Assembly: GCA_934045075.1 (NCBI GenBank)
Contig: OW203725.1
Span: forward strand, 2,632,775 to 2,696,774
Source of the DNA: Yponomeuta sedellus
Lineage: Eukaryota > Arthropoda > Insecta > Lepidoptera > Yponomeutidae
DNA: 64,000 nt
Direction of reading: 5' to 3'
Below the pieces are notes generated by a model. That model did not search any database, was not told the origin of the DNA, and saw only the letters and a program-made list of their open reading frames with translations. A program made the translations under genes and the position numbers. How positions within the stretch are numbered: the first letter of the stretch is position 1; each line of letters begins with the position of its first letter. Shown here in pieces: positions 10,851-21,544 of this stretch.

Positions 10851-11595
10851 ATCTCCCTATACCTATCAAATGTATCAAATCTACACAAGATTCTCGCCTG
10901 TGATACTCTCCTCGTCTAAACATACCTCTATTCTAAGCTAGACCGTCAAACACCGGAGCGATGCAGCATGAACCGGATGGGGCCGGTTTACGCCGGATTT
11001 TCGAGCTAGTTTTCGCCGGATTTTGATTTCGGCTGCGGTCAGCGAGCGGACGTGTGCCAGAGGATGTTTCTAAGCAACACAAATCTCGTTTGTGGTCGGA
11101 CATGTCTATTGCAGTTTTGGAAAATGATCAGTTTCATAGCTACGTTGAAATATTTTCTCTGTTAGGTTTACAAATAATAGGTAGATACGTAGCTACTACG
11201 TACCACGTTCTAAGCAAATAAATTTTATTTTATTTATTTTACTCTTATGTCTCTAAACGTTTGGTCTATTAGACCTCTGTTTATTCAAAGCGGTTTAACC
11301 GCAGATATTGACCTTTGCATCTAAGTATTGAGATCATTTATACAACATCCAGTGGCATCTTACTCATACTAGATGGGTGTAGAGATCTCTCGGACACAGA
11401 AGTAATCGCAGATTAGAAAGAAACCGTTTAAGGCATGTTTTAATATTTCATTTAAGAGGTCAGCGACTTCTTTTCGCTGGTACCTCAGATCATAGAAAAT
11501 GATCTGAGGCTGGTACAAATAATTCTAGTTTCGAAGGCTGAAAACAAACTTTTATATGACTACAAGTCACCGAAATCACTTACCTACTTGCATCT
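10851..11595. other. Intergenic DNA with a short hairpin
   Basis: No gene recognised. Near 11486-11512 is a hairpin CCTCAGATCAT, loop AGAAA, ATGATCTGAGG. Otherwise mixed AT-rich sequence. Confidence 0.4.
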
Positions 11596-11599
11596 TTGA

Positions 11600-12297
11600 C
11601 GGAAGAACCCCATCAGGTTTGTAACGAGCCGATACAACTACGCACGACCCGAGCCCTCGACATCACTACGGCGCATGAATGATCGCCCCGCCAGCAACAC
11701 ACACGCAAAGCATCAATGGCCTGGCTTCCACGTGACCAACCCCCACCAGCAAGCCCGGCCGGCTCGACTATATAAACCCACGCGCTTCCTGATCCGCGAA
11801 TTTATCCGTAGGGCACTGAATGCTCACTGGTGCGTCAGGAACGCAGACCTACTTCGGGACATGGAAATTCTAACCATCCAACAGTTCATTAAGTCCCTCT
11901 CAGAGACGTTCTTCAGCACAGCTGAAGAACATCCCAACCCCCTGATCCGCGAATCAGTGGCTTACTCTCCGCCCACGACGGACCCACGTTACCTGGTGCG
12001 CAGACCCAGAAATGTACTCGTTGACCAGCCCGATAAATTGTCGGCTGATCTAGACCACCTCTTAGAGGCCCGGTCCCAGTCAGACGTGCCCCCCGCCCCT
12101 GCCAGTGTCCCCCCTAGCGGGGAAACTGCCCCCCCCCTTAGCAGTTTTGTAATATAAACTCTTCTAAGCGGACGCTCCTCTAGGGAGCTCCGCTGTGCGC
12201 CCTCCGCACGGCCGGGTCCGTGCTGTTATGCATGAGCGTTCACCACCTCCCTCCCCCGTGTCTTCCGGAGGGTGCCCTTTATAGGGTTAAAAAAAAA
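11600..12297 (+). mobile_element. Jockey-type LINE: end of ORF2, 3' UTR and poly(A)
   Basis: The frame at 11675-12157 ends with residues typical of the C-terminus of jockey-clade ORF2: WCVRNADLLRDMEI, then QQFIKSLSETFF, then HPNPLIRESVAY, then PRYLVRRPRNVL. This block lies after the reverse transcriptase, which is missing, so the copy is 5' truncated. The frame stays open upstream to about 11600, where a stop precedes it; the first 40 or so residues do not look like LINE protein. After the stop come a proline-coding tail, a GC-rich 3' UTR and an A-run at 12287-12297. Clade is inferred from the motifs. Confidence 0.75.
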
Positions 12298-12745
12298 AGC
12301 AGCAGCGGGGTCTGTCGTCTGGCAGGCTGCATGTGCGGTCCGGGGTCGCGAGTCGTGCACGAGCCTGTGGAAGAATAACTGGCGGCAGAACTTTGTGCTT
12401 AGGCGCGGGATCTACAAGGCAGGAGTGCGGCCAGCTTAAGCCGTGCAGCAGCCAGCCTTCGCGGATCCTGCTACCCATAACAGCCACGCAAGCGGGGGCT
12501 CCGGTCCACGCTCGCCACCCAGCGTACCGCCCCATCGTTGGGCTTTCAGGGACTTGCCCCTTTCAGGGCTCGGGTATTTACCTCCCCAGGTAAATGTGCT
12601 AGGGATTTGGGAATAGTGTATAGTTGTGATAAAACCAGTAAGGCATAAAGCCGTTTAGATATTAGGAACTCAGTGTGTTTAGGTTAAGATAAGCATGATT
12701 ACTTAGTTAAATAAAGTATCTTCAGCATTTGTTACCTTGACCGTG
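12298..12745 (+). other. GC-rich block ending in AATAAA; possible LTR or other retroelement
   Basis: Immediately after the LINE poly(A), GC-rich sequence grades into an AT-rich end with AATAAA at 12710-12715 and a T-rich tract. It could be the 3' part of an LTR element or an older retrogene into which the LINE inserted. I found no matching flank on the other side and no coding homology. Confidence 0.3.
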
Positions 12746-12939
12746 GGTTTCTTTCCAATCAACCCTCGAGCTGATTAGATAGCTTATACTTCCACTAGGA
12801 TTGATTCTTTAAGTAGTGCAGAGGAGTTGGTGTTTCGATCACACTATCCCCTCATATAGTTCACTCTTATAATTTATTTATTGTTGAAAAAGAAAGTTGG
12901 TAAACTTCTTCCTTTCCCCCTCATGACTGAGGCGGCGGC

Positions 12940-13020
12940 TCGGATTGATGGTGAGTTTTTTGATGGTGAGTTTTTTGACGGACGGAGTTTTTAGATGGAC
13001 AAATTGATGGTGAGTTTTTT
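12940..13020. repeat. Short tandem repeat (TTGATGGTGAGTTTTTT unit)
   Basis: Three near-copies of a 17-bp unit, TTGATGGTGAGTTTTTT, some adjacent and one after a 30-bp gap, just before a SINE-C copy. Confidence 0.7.
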
Positions 13021-13116
13021 GACGGCCTCAGTGGCGCAGCGGTTTGGCACGCTGACTGTAAAACCGAAGGCCTCGGGCTCGATCGCCGGTCGGGTTAAAC
13101 TAGGAAATGAACTCTT
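13021..13116 (+). repeat. SINE-C copy, 5' half (split by retroposon)
   Basis: The head GGCCTCAGTGGCGCAGCGG with A-box-like and B-box-like segments continues to AACTAGGAAATGAACTCTT, where it is interrupted. The rest of the SINE follows at 14019-14185 and repeats the last 14 bp. Confidence 0.85.
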
Positions 13117-14018
13117 GGGGTGCGATGCCAGATTACCTTCCCGTGTGCCCTTCCGCTTCCGTTCCTACTGATTCATCTTGAACCAGTAGGAAGGGTAAGT
13201 GGCAAGGGCCGGTGCACCCTGGGCGCTGGTCAGTAACTTCTCTTTATGGGATCTTGCTGGCCAGCGGCGAAAAATCTGGCGGGAGGGGTCGCGTGGGCCC
13301 TGTTTCACTTTGTGGAGCGGGACCCAGGCGACCAACCGAATGAAGGACCGACTGGGGGGGGCGCCGCTGCGCGGAAGCGCGCGCGCCTCGTACCAGTCGG
13401 ACCAGAGTGGCCGCCGGGACGCGGAGGGTCGGGGGACTCTCCGCGTCCATCACGGCGGGCCGGAAGGCGCCCTTGCGTGTTCCGAGGGTGCCTTCTGGCA
13501 CGGAGGGGGCCCGCGCGGTCGCTCACCGCCTTCTCTGCTTTCAGAGAAGTGCTGGTGGGCGACGTGACGGGCCTCACGTGTGGGGCGTGTGGGGACCGGG
13601 ACGCTTGGGCCCCCGTGCGCCTCAACGAGGAGGTGCGCCGCCCTCCCCGTCTCATCGACCGGCTTGCGATGGGATGGAGGGGGCGGCGCGTTGGGGCGTA
13701 TGGGGGCCAAGATCATACGCACTTGGCCCCTATGCGCTCCAACGAAGAGATGCGGCGTTTTCTAGCCCCGTCGTCGAGCACCGACGGGGCAGAAGCGCCG
13801 CCGAAGGAGTGCCCGAAAGGGCGCCCGCAGACGGGGTCGCGGAAGTGTGCGCAAGCGTTCCCGTGGCCCCGTCCTTTGCGGTGCGGAGGAACACCCCAGG
13901 AGTTTTAGTCGGTATACCGCCCTTTTCAGGGCGGGGAGTCCGACATAACCACTGTGCTCCCCCGAGCCGGTGGTACCCGTAAGTGGGGTTTCTCCTGGGT
14001 GAAAAAAAAAAAAAAAAA
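13117..14018 (+). mobile_element. Full-length GC-rich poly(A) retroposon, copy 1 (about 0.9 kb)
   Basis: Starts GGGGTGCGATGCC and ends in a 17-base A-run. The 14-bp sequence GGAAATGAACTCTT flanks it on both sides (13103-13116 and 14019-14032), a clean target-site duplication inside a SINE-C copy. Sequence between is strongly GC-rich. The copy at 25631-26470 begins at the same GGGGTG base and shares the block around GAGCGGGACCCAGG, the CGACTGGGGG segment and the ACCAGTCGGACCAGAGTGG stretch. Overlapping open frames up to 220 codons exist in several phases; none matches a protein I know, so GC-driven openness is the simplest reading. It is a non-autonomous element, possibly 5' and 3' UTRs of a larger LINE joined by internal deletion. 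Confidence 0.75.
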
Positions 14019-14185
14019 GGAAATGAACTCTTCTAGTTTGTCTCGGGTCTTGAATGTTACCTATGTATTCATTGTATTAAATCTATCATCGAGTTGACAC
14101 CTGTAACACAAGTCATTTAGATGAACTTAGTATTGGGCTAACGAGAACTGTGTAATATGTCCATGAAAATTTATTATTATTTATT
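14019..14185 (+). repeat. SINE-C copy, 3' half
   Basis: Resumes with the duplicated GGAAATGAACTCTT, then the TAGTTTGTCTCGGG body and ATTTATTATTATTTATTATT tail of SINE-C, matching the uninterrupted copy at 20501-20757. Confidence 0.85.
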
Positions 14186-14499
14186 ATTATTCTACGGCGG
14201 TTCTTCTGCGACCCTGTATTTTATGCTGCAGGTTCAATTGAAGGAGATTATATTTATTATTTCGCATGTGACCCATGTATTGCAGTTTTCTTGTCTTAAA
14301 GGTACTTATACTCAGAACGGCAAAATAACGAACGTACGAAGTTTTTTGGTGACCTTTATACAAAGCTTCCTATCGTGTCGGTTTATCAATTTTATATACG
14401 TATGTGTATTTAAATTATATTTGTAATATTTAGTTAACCTAGGTTATTTAATAAATCACTCTTATACTATATTGTTTACTGGCACTGCCCCTTCCACTG

Positions 14500-14615
14500 A
14501 CCGCATTATCATGGGTTAGCTGGAAGAAAATACTATCTAGTATTAAGCTCGCCTTTGTACAAATTTGTTTCAGTGCAATAAAGAATTTTCATTCATTAAT
14601 TCATTCATAAGGGCT
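14500..14615 (+). mobile_element. LINE 3' tail fragment
   Basis: Contains GCTGGAAGAAAAT, then GCCTTTGTAC, then AATAAAGAATTT and a CATTCATTAATT-type tail. The same tail type occurs at 39640-39735 (+) and, reversed, near 55570-55650. No coding part is left. Confidence 0.6.
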
Positions 14616-14914
14616 AGTAAAAAGGCACGAAGAGAGTTCTAGAAGGCGCTACGCCGGAAGGGCTGAGGGCGTACAATGGCGAAAAGCAACCCTACACTAA
14701 TTGTCTAAGTGCATAATCAACTTGTGTTGTCACAGCCCTAAGGGATAACTTCCAGGGCGCATTTAGATCTGACGAAGAAAGCCTTCGAGATTAAAGTCAG
14801 TTTAATCCATTAGTTCTAGTTTTTAGAATAACGATTTAAAGTATGCGCTGCGCTATTTAAGCTAAACGAAATCAATCACTTGAGTTAAGCAACAACAGGC
14901 AATATCAACCTTTT

Positions 14915-15168
14915 ATACGTCCGCACTGCTGGGGCACGGGTCTCTTCTTGCATCGCAGGAAGGTTAGGCTATACTCCACCACGGGGATCAAGTCCGGGTT
15001 GGTGGAGGATTATAAGACAGTGGCGGCCTTTACTGTCAGTAATTATCAAGCCATCTATAATGCTATATACTACTGTGATTACATGACAGCCGGCACCAAC
15101 GGCTTAGCGTACCTTGCGAAGCACTGAAGCGCTCGGATAAACCACTAGCAGTGGTCACCACGGGGAAT
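14915..15168 (+). repeat. SINE-D copy (3' truncated)
   Basis: SINE-D is a roughly 360-bp family. It begins near GTCCCCACTGCTGGGGCACG, has TCGCAGGAAGGTTAGGC and GGTGGAGGATTGTAAGACAG, then GACAGCCGGCACCAACGGC, and ends ...GGCCACGAGCGCTTC. This copy stops shortly after GAAGCGCTCGG. No A or B box is obvious, so the origin of the family is not assigned. Confidence 0.75.
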
Positions 15169-15169
15169 T

Positions 15170-16040
15170 ACTAAATTAGGTCTTCCGTAAAAGCTAGGCC
15201 TTATTATATAATTGTTTTAACTGCCACTTTGATGTTTCAAACACTGCAGCGTCCGAATGGTCCCTTCACCCACCAGTAAACCAATATTTTGTAAGAATTC
15301 GAGATGGTTTGTGCCTAAGTCAGCAAACTTTAGTCACATGGTATAAACGGTCCAGATTTTAGAAAACAGACGCATTTGAATTTCTTTTCTAAAATCACTA
15401 TTATAAAGTCCAATATTCCAGAACTAAGCAAGCTTAGAAGCAAGGTTATGTAGGTAAAACAACACCTCCTAACACCCTCGCACTTTTTAAGTTTTCATGC
15501 ACATGCAATAGGAGGGAGTGTGCATGTGTGCGTGGCGGTAGTTTGCGTGTGTGTGTCTTCGAGGGTTAATTAAAAAGTTGCGCAAAAATGGCGACAGGGA
15601 ACAGGGAACTCTGTAAGAGATGAAACTTTCCGTGGCACCCAAATGAGGTGGGCTGGTACGTTTGGGGATGGAAGTACACACTATATTGCCTTCAACGTTA
15701 AATATCTATGTGTCGGTTACTGAACATACGGCTCCTAGAACCATTTTCAAGCGCCGAACTATCTAAACTGATTATTCTAGTAACTAGAAATAATAGAATG
15801 AAATTTAAAAATATCAATTTTATTTCAGCGTAAAAAAATACATTCTGTTTGCTGAATGTCAATGTACAATGCAAAATGTAAGCCGCTGCCTTCAGGCCGT
15901 AGTGTAGTGGAAAAAAGACACCGAGAAAAAAAGCTCCACTCTGACCATCTTTTCTCAAGTCATTAAATCTAAAATCAGTTGCCACCTAACTATACGTATG
16001 GCATGATTTCATTATTGCCATGGAGGTTATTGTAAGTTAT
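15170..16040. other. Mostly unassigned intergenic DNA
   Basis: A short piece at 15245-15290 (GCAGCGTCCGAATGGTCCC) recurs at 36460-36525 and 61265-61345, marking a further repeat. A GT/CA-rich patch lies at 15510-15560. Otherwise nothing recognised. Confidence 0.4.
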
Positions 16041-16134
16041 CGATATTGATATCAACCCTTGTATATCCCCACTGCTAGGGCACGGGTCCACGAGTGCAGA
16101 CTTTATAACCAAGTATTTATAGTATTTTAACTTA

Positions 16135-16505
16135 CATGAAGCGCTCGTGGCCTAGGCGAACCGAATGGTTGGAATCAATCGCTTGAGTTAAGCGACAACA
16201 GGCGCGGTCAGGTGCAGGATGGGTGATCGTCCCGTGACTACCGCTAGTGGCATTTTTCTGAGCGCTTCCGTGCTTCGCAAGGCACGTTAAGCCGTTGGTG
16301 CCGGCTGTCATGTAATGGAAGTCGTTAAGCCATGTCGGAGGCCTTATAGGCGGCTTGATAACTTCTGACAGTAAAACCCGCCCTGTCTAACAAACCTCCA
16401 CCAACCTGGATTTGGCCCGCATGGTGGAGTATGGCCTAACCTCCTTGCGATGCAGGAAGAGACCCGTGCCCCAGCAGTGGGGACATGCAAGGGTTGATAA
16501 CGATA
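16135..16505 (-). repeat. SINE-D copy, essentially full length
   Basis: Minus-strand copy from GAAGCGCTCGTGGCCTAGGC to GGGGACATGCAAGGGTTGAT. A short plus-strand piece of the same family's head lies just before it (16055-16095), giving an inverted pair. Confidence 0.8.
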
Positions 16506-16689
16506 TATAATATTAGCTTAGTATTAAAATTTAAAGGGTGTTACAGTTAATTAGTAAAATGTAATTAGTAATGTTTATGCTGCTGTTGTTCCTAATAAAG
16601 TAATAGAGTTCTTTATTGAGGGTAATCAATAACAGAAATATGTGGAATGAGTACGTGTGTTTTCACTAAAATATTTCCCGTTCTTTTTG

Positions 16690-16889
16690 TAGCGAAGTGG
16701 CTTCCCCGGGCGACTGTACAAGCGTAAGGTACGTTTGTTGGAAACTAAAACCGCTAACAACGGCGTTCGGTGCCCGAAAGTTTCCTTCGTTTGCATTTCG
16801 TAATACTGGGCACGGGCACAAACTTTTTACTCTATGTTTCTTACCCGACTGCAGCGGAGCCCAAAAGGAGGGTAATGTGTTCGGCTCAA
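16690..16889 (+). mobile_element. Retroelement 3' end preceding a TATG array
   Basis: Ends CGACTGCAGCGGAGCCCAAA, then AGGAGGGTAATGTGTTCGGC, directly followed by TATG units. Comparable ends sit next to the arrays at 2520-2560 (minus) and 47420-47470 (plus). No intact ORF; element type not determined. Confidence 0.55.
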
Positions 16890-17158
16890 ATGTATGTATG
16901 TATGTATGTATGTATGTATGTATGTATGTATGTATGTATGTATGTATGTATGTATGTATGTATGTATGTATGTATGTATGTATGTATGTATGTATGTATG
17001 TATGTATGTATGTATGTATGTATGTATGTATGTATGTATGTATGTATGTATGTATGTATGTATGTATGTATGTATGTATGTATGTATGTATGTATGTATG
17101 TATGTATGTATGTATGTATGTATGTATGTATGTATGTATGTACGTATGTATGTATGTA
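16890..17158 (+). repeat. TATG microsatellite, about 67 units
   Basis: About 269 bp of TATG units, interrupted only once near the end (TACG). It follows a retroelement 3' end without a gap. Long open frames through it (repeating M-Y-V-C or H-T-Y-I) are artefacts. Confidence 0.95.
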
Positions 17159-17554
17159 ATGTTATGTAATACGAGTATGCATTGATATTCAAAGCTAACC
17201 GACTCTCCAAGACTTCAGCAGCCTTCCATAACTGATAATAGTGGACATACATGCTCGTATGTAAAGTAAGTCGTAGTATCGACAGTAATTACTCTAGCAC
17301 AGAAGTTTTAAAAGCTGTAGGATTTCAAGGCCCAATTGTACAAGAACTGTCGCAACACGCGAAACTAACAAAATTTTCGACATAGTTTACAAGTTTAGTG
17401 AGCTATGCACGTGACTGCTCATTTCGTAAATAATAACATTTAAGGGGAAAAGGAAATACCACGAGACGGTTGGGTAACCGCCGCGTTTCATGATTTAAGT
17501 TGAAACTGTTCCTTGATTTTATTTCCTGGTGACTGATATCAACCGTTTGTAAGT

Positions 17555-17705
17555 CACCACGCATGTTATCTCGTGGTCCCATTATTTTGTCCCGTTATCC
17601 ACGAGGGATAACTATCCCTCGTAGATAACGGGAGGGATAACTATCCCTCGTGGTCCCGTTATACGTCATCAACAGGTAAACTATTTCTCGTGGTCCCGTT
17701 AATAA
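17555..17705. repeat. Cluster of short palindromes (GAGGGATAACTATCCCTC)
   Basis: A 19-bp-arm hairpin with one mismatch occupies 17591-17632 (CCCGTTATCCACGAGGGAT, loop AACT, then the complement). A second copy of the inner palindrome GAGGGATAACTATCCCTCGT follows at once. CTCGTGGTCCCGTTA-type sequence occurs three times around them. Confidence 0.75.
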
Positions 17706-17805
17706 ATATGATGTCTCCTGTATAAACAAACAGGACAAAACACCCGCTAGCACGGAGCACGGATCTCTTCCTGCATCGCAGGAAGGTACATTATAATTAT
17801 TATAT

Positions 17806-17965
17806 TCTTTTTAATGCACTAACCCGTGCTGAGGACAATTTAAAAAATCTATTTAGAGGCAAAAAAATCCACCCATGCCGGGACGGGTAGCACGGTTAGC
17901 CAGAGGTCGCGAGTGCGAGTCCCGGCATGGGTGGAGTTTTTAGCCTCTAAATAGGTTTTTACGCT
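17806..17965. repeat. tRNA-like repeat, inverted (fold-back) copy
   Basis: Left arm: TTAATGCACTAACCCGTGCT, CTATTTAGAGGC and TCCACCCATGCCGGGA (17868-17883). Right arm: TCCCGGCATGGGTGGA (17920-17935), then GCCTCTAAATAGG. The centre keeps GGTTAGCCAGAGGTCGCG. Both ends are therefore inverted copies of one sequence. Confidence 0.75.
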
Positions 17966-18045
17966 TGCTACTTACCATGGCCCAACCATGAGGCTAAGTG
18001 CAAAATTGCCACACGTCACTATGTATGAGTATCACGACACGTCGT

Positions 18046-18190
18046 CACGTCAGGCTATACTAGTCCACTGCTGGACATAGCCCTCCCCTAAAGAGCGCCA
18101 CATTGTGCTATCATAGCGGGTACCTAATGCCCATAATACCCACGCTGGGCATGCGGGTTGGAGATCGCAGTTCGGTGGAATTGTACTGCA
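18046..18190 (-). repeat. SINE-A copy (5' truncated)
   Basis: Minus-strand tail and middle of SINE-A, ending abruptly after GGAATTGTACTGCAG. A short plus-strand SINE-D head fragment lies upstream at 17745-17790. Confidence 0.75.
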
Positions 18191-18199
18191 GTTTAATAA

Positions 18200-19390
18200 A
18201 AATGACACCATCACGACATTGGAGTTTTTTTGTCCATTTTTTCTCCAAAATTATCCAGATTTTGAAATGGACACCTAGTTTGACTTGTACCTTTCATTAA
18301 GCCGCAGTATCTGCGCTACTTTGAATAAAACCTCTTCATTTCAATATATTAATATAAGTATAATCATATACTAACGTAATTTTTTCTACGGTCGGTGGTG
18401 TAACAGCATTTTAGCGCTTCCAAATTCCGAAGAAGCTAAAATGCTGTATAAGTTAGTTAGGTTAGGTTTAAAGGCAAGGATGGAATAAATTTAGTTTGTA
18501 GTCATGCATATTGTATATAACTTCATAGCATAGAATTTACGAGGGTGACATGGTCACTTGTGTACGGAACCCTTTTAATCTAATAAAGACAAAAAAAAAG
18601 TATAATCATATACCTGCGTTAAGCCTTATAGCGCATTAGTTTTTCTTTTATTTTTTTATTTAAAGTAAGAAAAAAAATACATTCAATATAATGCCTCCCA
18701 TCCCCCGAAACCGACAAGGTTTGTCTGTGGCACAGAACATAAAATCTGTGGTCTGTGGATTGGGTTTAGTAGTCACCAGCTTAACATGTTGTTGGAAATA
18801 GTATAATAAGAGTGCTATGCTCGGCAAATAGCTTGAACAAACTCAGAATGAGCTTGCGATATACGCGCAAGAGCAAACATATTCAATTTTAGTCATTGTT
18901 GTTAGTTTGACTAAAACTTAAGTCTATAGAAGTCCGACTCACATCACAACGTCGCCCGCCAACTAAAAAACGAAATGAGACCAAGCGATGTCAAACGCTT
19001 TTGGTCAAGCCACCTGTCGAGCATTGTAATACTTAAAGGTTAAAGGTTAAGTGTAGACTTTAGTGTAGACTGTAATGCTGTAAGATTTTGTATGCCATGA
19101 AAATAAATAAAATAAAAATCACTATCACGACACACGAGTTAATAATAAAAAGGGGTTGGTCTGTATCGGGTTACTCGACCGTTCGGTGAAACTTGAAGAG
19201 TTTATTAGTAAGCTTTGATAATTTATTTAAGCTGCGCAAGTGTTACACGGCACTGGCGCCATCTAGCGGCACGAACCAAAAGGACCTGTGTAATGGCTAA
19301 GTTGCTCTACTCAACGATATATGGATGAATTGGAAACGTCACGTAGTTACAGAGTTAAAACCCTCGCCGAGGCGACAGGTTTTCGTTAGC
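18200..19390. other. AT-rich intergenic DNA
   Basis: No gene seen. A short inverted repeat lies near 18410-18445 (ACAGCATTTTAGC... GCTAAAATGCTGT). Confidence 0.4.
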
Positions 19391-19393
19391 TAT

Positions 19394-20277
19394 TCTTCTT
19401 CTTCTTCGTCGATACGCTCCTGACAGAGCGGTCGTGGCCCTCACGAAGTATCTTTATCTGTGGCGGATGTTGCTCGCCTCACGATGCCTTGCCATCCCTT
19501 TCGGCTCCATGTTGCTTTAGTGCATTCGTGCAACGGTTTCCCAACCGCAGATTTTATTTGGTCGGTCCATCGCATTGGTGCTCTTCCCCGAGCTCTAGTG
19601 CCTTCTACCCTTCCCTGCATCACATTTCGTTCAATGGAGCTACCATCTCGCCGAGATACATGGCCGAAGAAACGCAGGATTCGACTTTGGACCAAAGTCG
19701 ATAGACGCTGTTTGATGCCGAGCTCTTGAAGAATGGAGGCGTTGGTACGAAATTCAGTCCACGATATTCCCAGCATTTTCCTCCAGCACCACATTTCCAG
19801 AGCATCTATCTTCTTTTTCTCAACTTCCCGCAACGTCCACGTTTCCGCAGCGTACAGAAATATGGGGAACACAAGCGCACGAACAAGCCGGGTCTTAGTG
19901 GCTTTTGTGATGTTGCGGTTCTTCCATATTTTTTTGAGCTTGTCCATTGCCGATCTAGTGATAGCCATGCGACGCTTTATCTCCTCTATGCATCCACCGT
20001 TGTTTGAGATCAGTGCACCCAGATAGATATATGATTGGACCACTTCGCAATTCGCGATTTCAGGATGTTCGGGTGAGTTATCGTTAGCTCGGTCTACAAT
20101 CATCATCTTGGTTTTGCTGCGGTTGATCTTCAGCCCGAAATTCAGGCTAACGTGTTCCATTTTGAGAAGGAGTTCTTCCATACGGATTGCACTAGTTGCA
20201 AACAGTGTGGTGTCGTCTGCGTAGCGCAAGTTTGCGATCGTTTGGCCACCAACCGAAACGCCATCAGTCCATTCGTT
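19394..20277 (-). mobile_element. RTE-clade LINE: reverse-transcriptase 3' half of ORF2
   Basis: An open minus-strand frame covers the end of a non-LTR reverse transcriptase: GVSVGGQTIANLRYADDTTL at the start includes the catalytic YADD box. Then come LGLKIN-type and YLGALISNNGG motifs, the LFPIFLYAAETWTL-type thumb, a GHVSRRDGSS motif and the closing RGRAPMRWTDQI. The stop is at 19441-19443, and a GAAGAAGAAG tail follows on the minus strand, so the 3' end looks intact. The 5' part (endonuclease and palm) is missing, truncated at about 20277. No start codon belongs to it: the apparent first residue is an internal TTG leucine. The frame is unbroken, so this is a fairly young copy. Confidence 0.85.
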
Positions 20278-20374
20278 AGCTATTACAAAACTACAAAACT
20301 GAAAGACGTTTCACGTCACAACATTAATTTGTGAGTGAAAAAAGTGGTTAGCAACTAGATTTTAGAGACAGCTG

Positions 20375-20470
20375 AGCGGTGGTAGCGGAGAGGTAGATCG
20401 CTGGCTTCTATCGTAAATAGGGGGGTGGAGGGTTCAAATCCCGGGATGTATCGAAGACTTTGTTATCTAA
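20375..20470 (+). repeat. tRNA-like SINE head fragment
   Basis: GTGGTAGCGGAGAGGTAGATCG (A-box region) and GGGTTCAAATCCCGGG (B box) about 50 bp apart, followed by ATGTATCGAAGACTTTG. It resembles the heads of SINE-E copies. Confidence 0.55.
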
Positions 20471-20500
20471 GTTATGTTCATTTATAACGGCGTACATTTG

Positions 20501-20757
20501 GACGGCCTGGGTGGCGCAGCGGTTTGGCCCGCTGACTGTAAAACCGAAGGTCTCGGGTTCGATCCCCGGCCGGGTCAAACTAGGAAACGAACTTTTCTAG
20601 TTAATCTCGGATCATGGATGTTATCTATGTATTTATTGTATTAAATGTATCGTCGAGTTAGCACCTGTAACACACGTCATTTAGTTGTATTTAGTATATA
20701 GGGCTAACGAGATCCGTGTAATATATCCATGAATATTTATTTATTTATTTATAAAAT
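20501..20757 (+). repeat. SINE-C copy, full length
   Basis: The reference copy for this family: head GGCCTGGGTGGCGCAGCGG, a GACTGTAAAACCG segment at the anticodon-arm position, B box GGTTCGATCCC, body CTCGGATCATGGATG, tail ATTTATTTATTTATT. The tRNA-like head can be folded; the anticodon position may read GTA, but I treat the isotype as undetermined. Confidence 0.85.
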
Positions 20758-21239
20758 TATAGTAGCTATACCAACGCTAACGCTAGTGGCGAAGAAAACC
20801 ATTGTGAGGAGACCTGCGTTCAAAAACTTCGGCGCTTGAAATTGCCAATCTGCGGTGGTTACGCGTGGTAATTAATTACCACGCATATTATGGGCTTAAG
20901 CCCATACCCTCTCTTTCTGAGAGAAAGCCTGTGTCATGCAATGCGTATATAGGGCAAAGAAAAATAAAGGGCACAATTCTCCATTTATATGAATATGTAT
21001 GGACGTCGTGACTCACTAAAATATACAATAATTATTAACTATAACTATTATTAACGTATATAAGAGAAAAATATTAGCGGCCAGTATTTAAAAAAAGAAC
21101 GAATTTGACCATGGAGGTCATGCGTTTAAAATTATTGGAATCCCAGATTCCGCATACATAAGTAGCAGCCTATGTATCTCCGCCTAATGCCTACCCGTTA
21201 ATTAATTTCATGCACCACCTGTTTTCTACCGGTCAACTG

Positions 21240-21455
21240 ACTGGTCCGCCACGTTGTGTTTTTTTTTTGTTATGTGCAATAAACGTATTAGCTGCGGCCC
21301 TATTTATTTTAAACGTACCGATGTCCACTACCGTTTTTTGGTAACAGTTTACAGACACAATATCTTCATCTTGTTCTTCCATTGTATCCGGGAATCCCGT
21401 TACAAATAACTCTTTTGTTATTAGACAAAAGCCTCTGTTTACTGCGGTCATAACT
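21240..21455 (-). other. 72-codon open frame, unrecognised
   Basis: The minus-strand frame from 21451 has an acidic segment (TMEEQDEDIVS) and ends with a lysine-rich stretch. I do not recognise a family. It could be a fragment of transposon coding sequence. No splice context was established. Confidence 0.2.
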
Positions 21456-21544
21456 TTGAAGACTCTTTTAGAATTAGTTGGTACTTCGAAAGGCGAATAC
21501 TGACCATTATAGGATCACTTCGCTGTCCGTTCATCGGGTCCGTC

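Noticed and set aside
12298..12745. Definite LTR
   Set aside because: AATAAA and a composition change fit, but no second LTR, primer-binding site or polypurine tract was found.
13199..13982. Overlapping 85-220-codon frames in five phases
   Set aside because: Openness follows from high GC content; no phase has a recognisable domain, and the region is bounded by a retroposon target duplication.
16697..17252. Open frames of 91-162 codons across the TATG array
   Set aside because: Same artefact; the non-repeat ends are retroelement 3' sequence.
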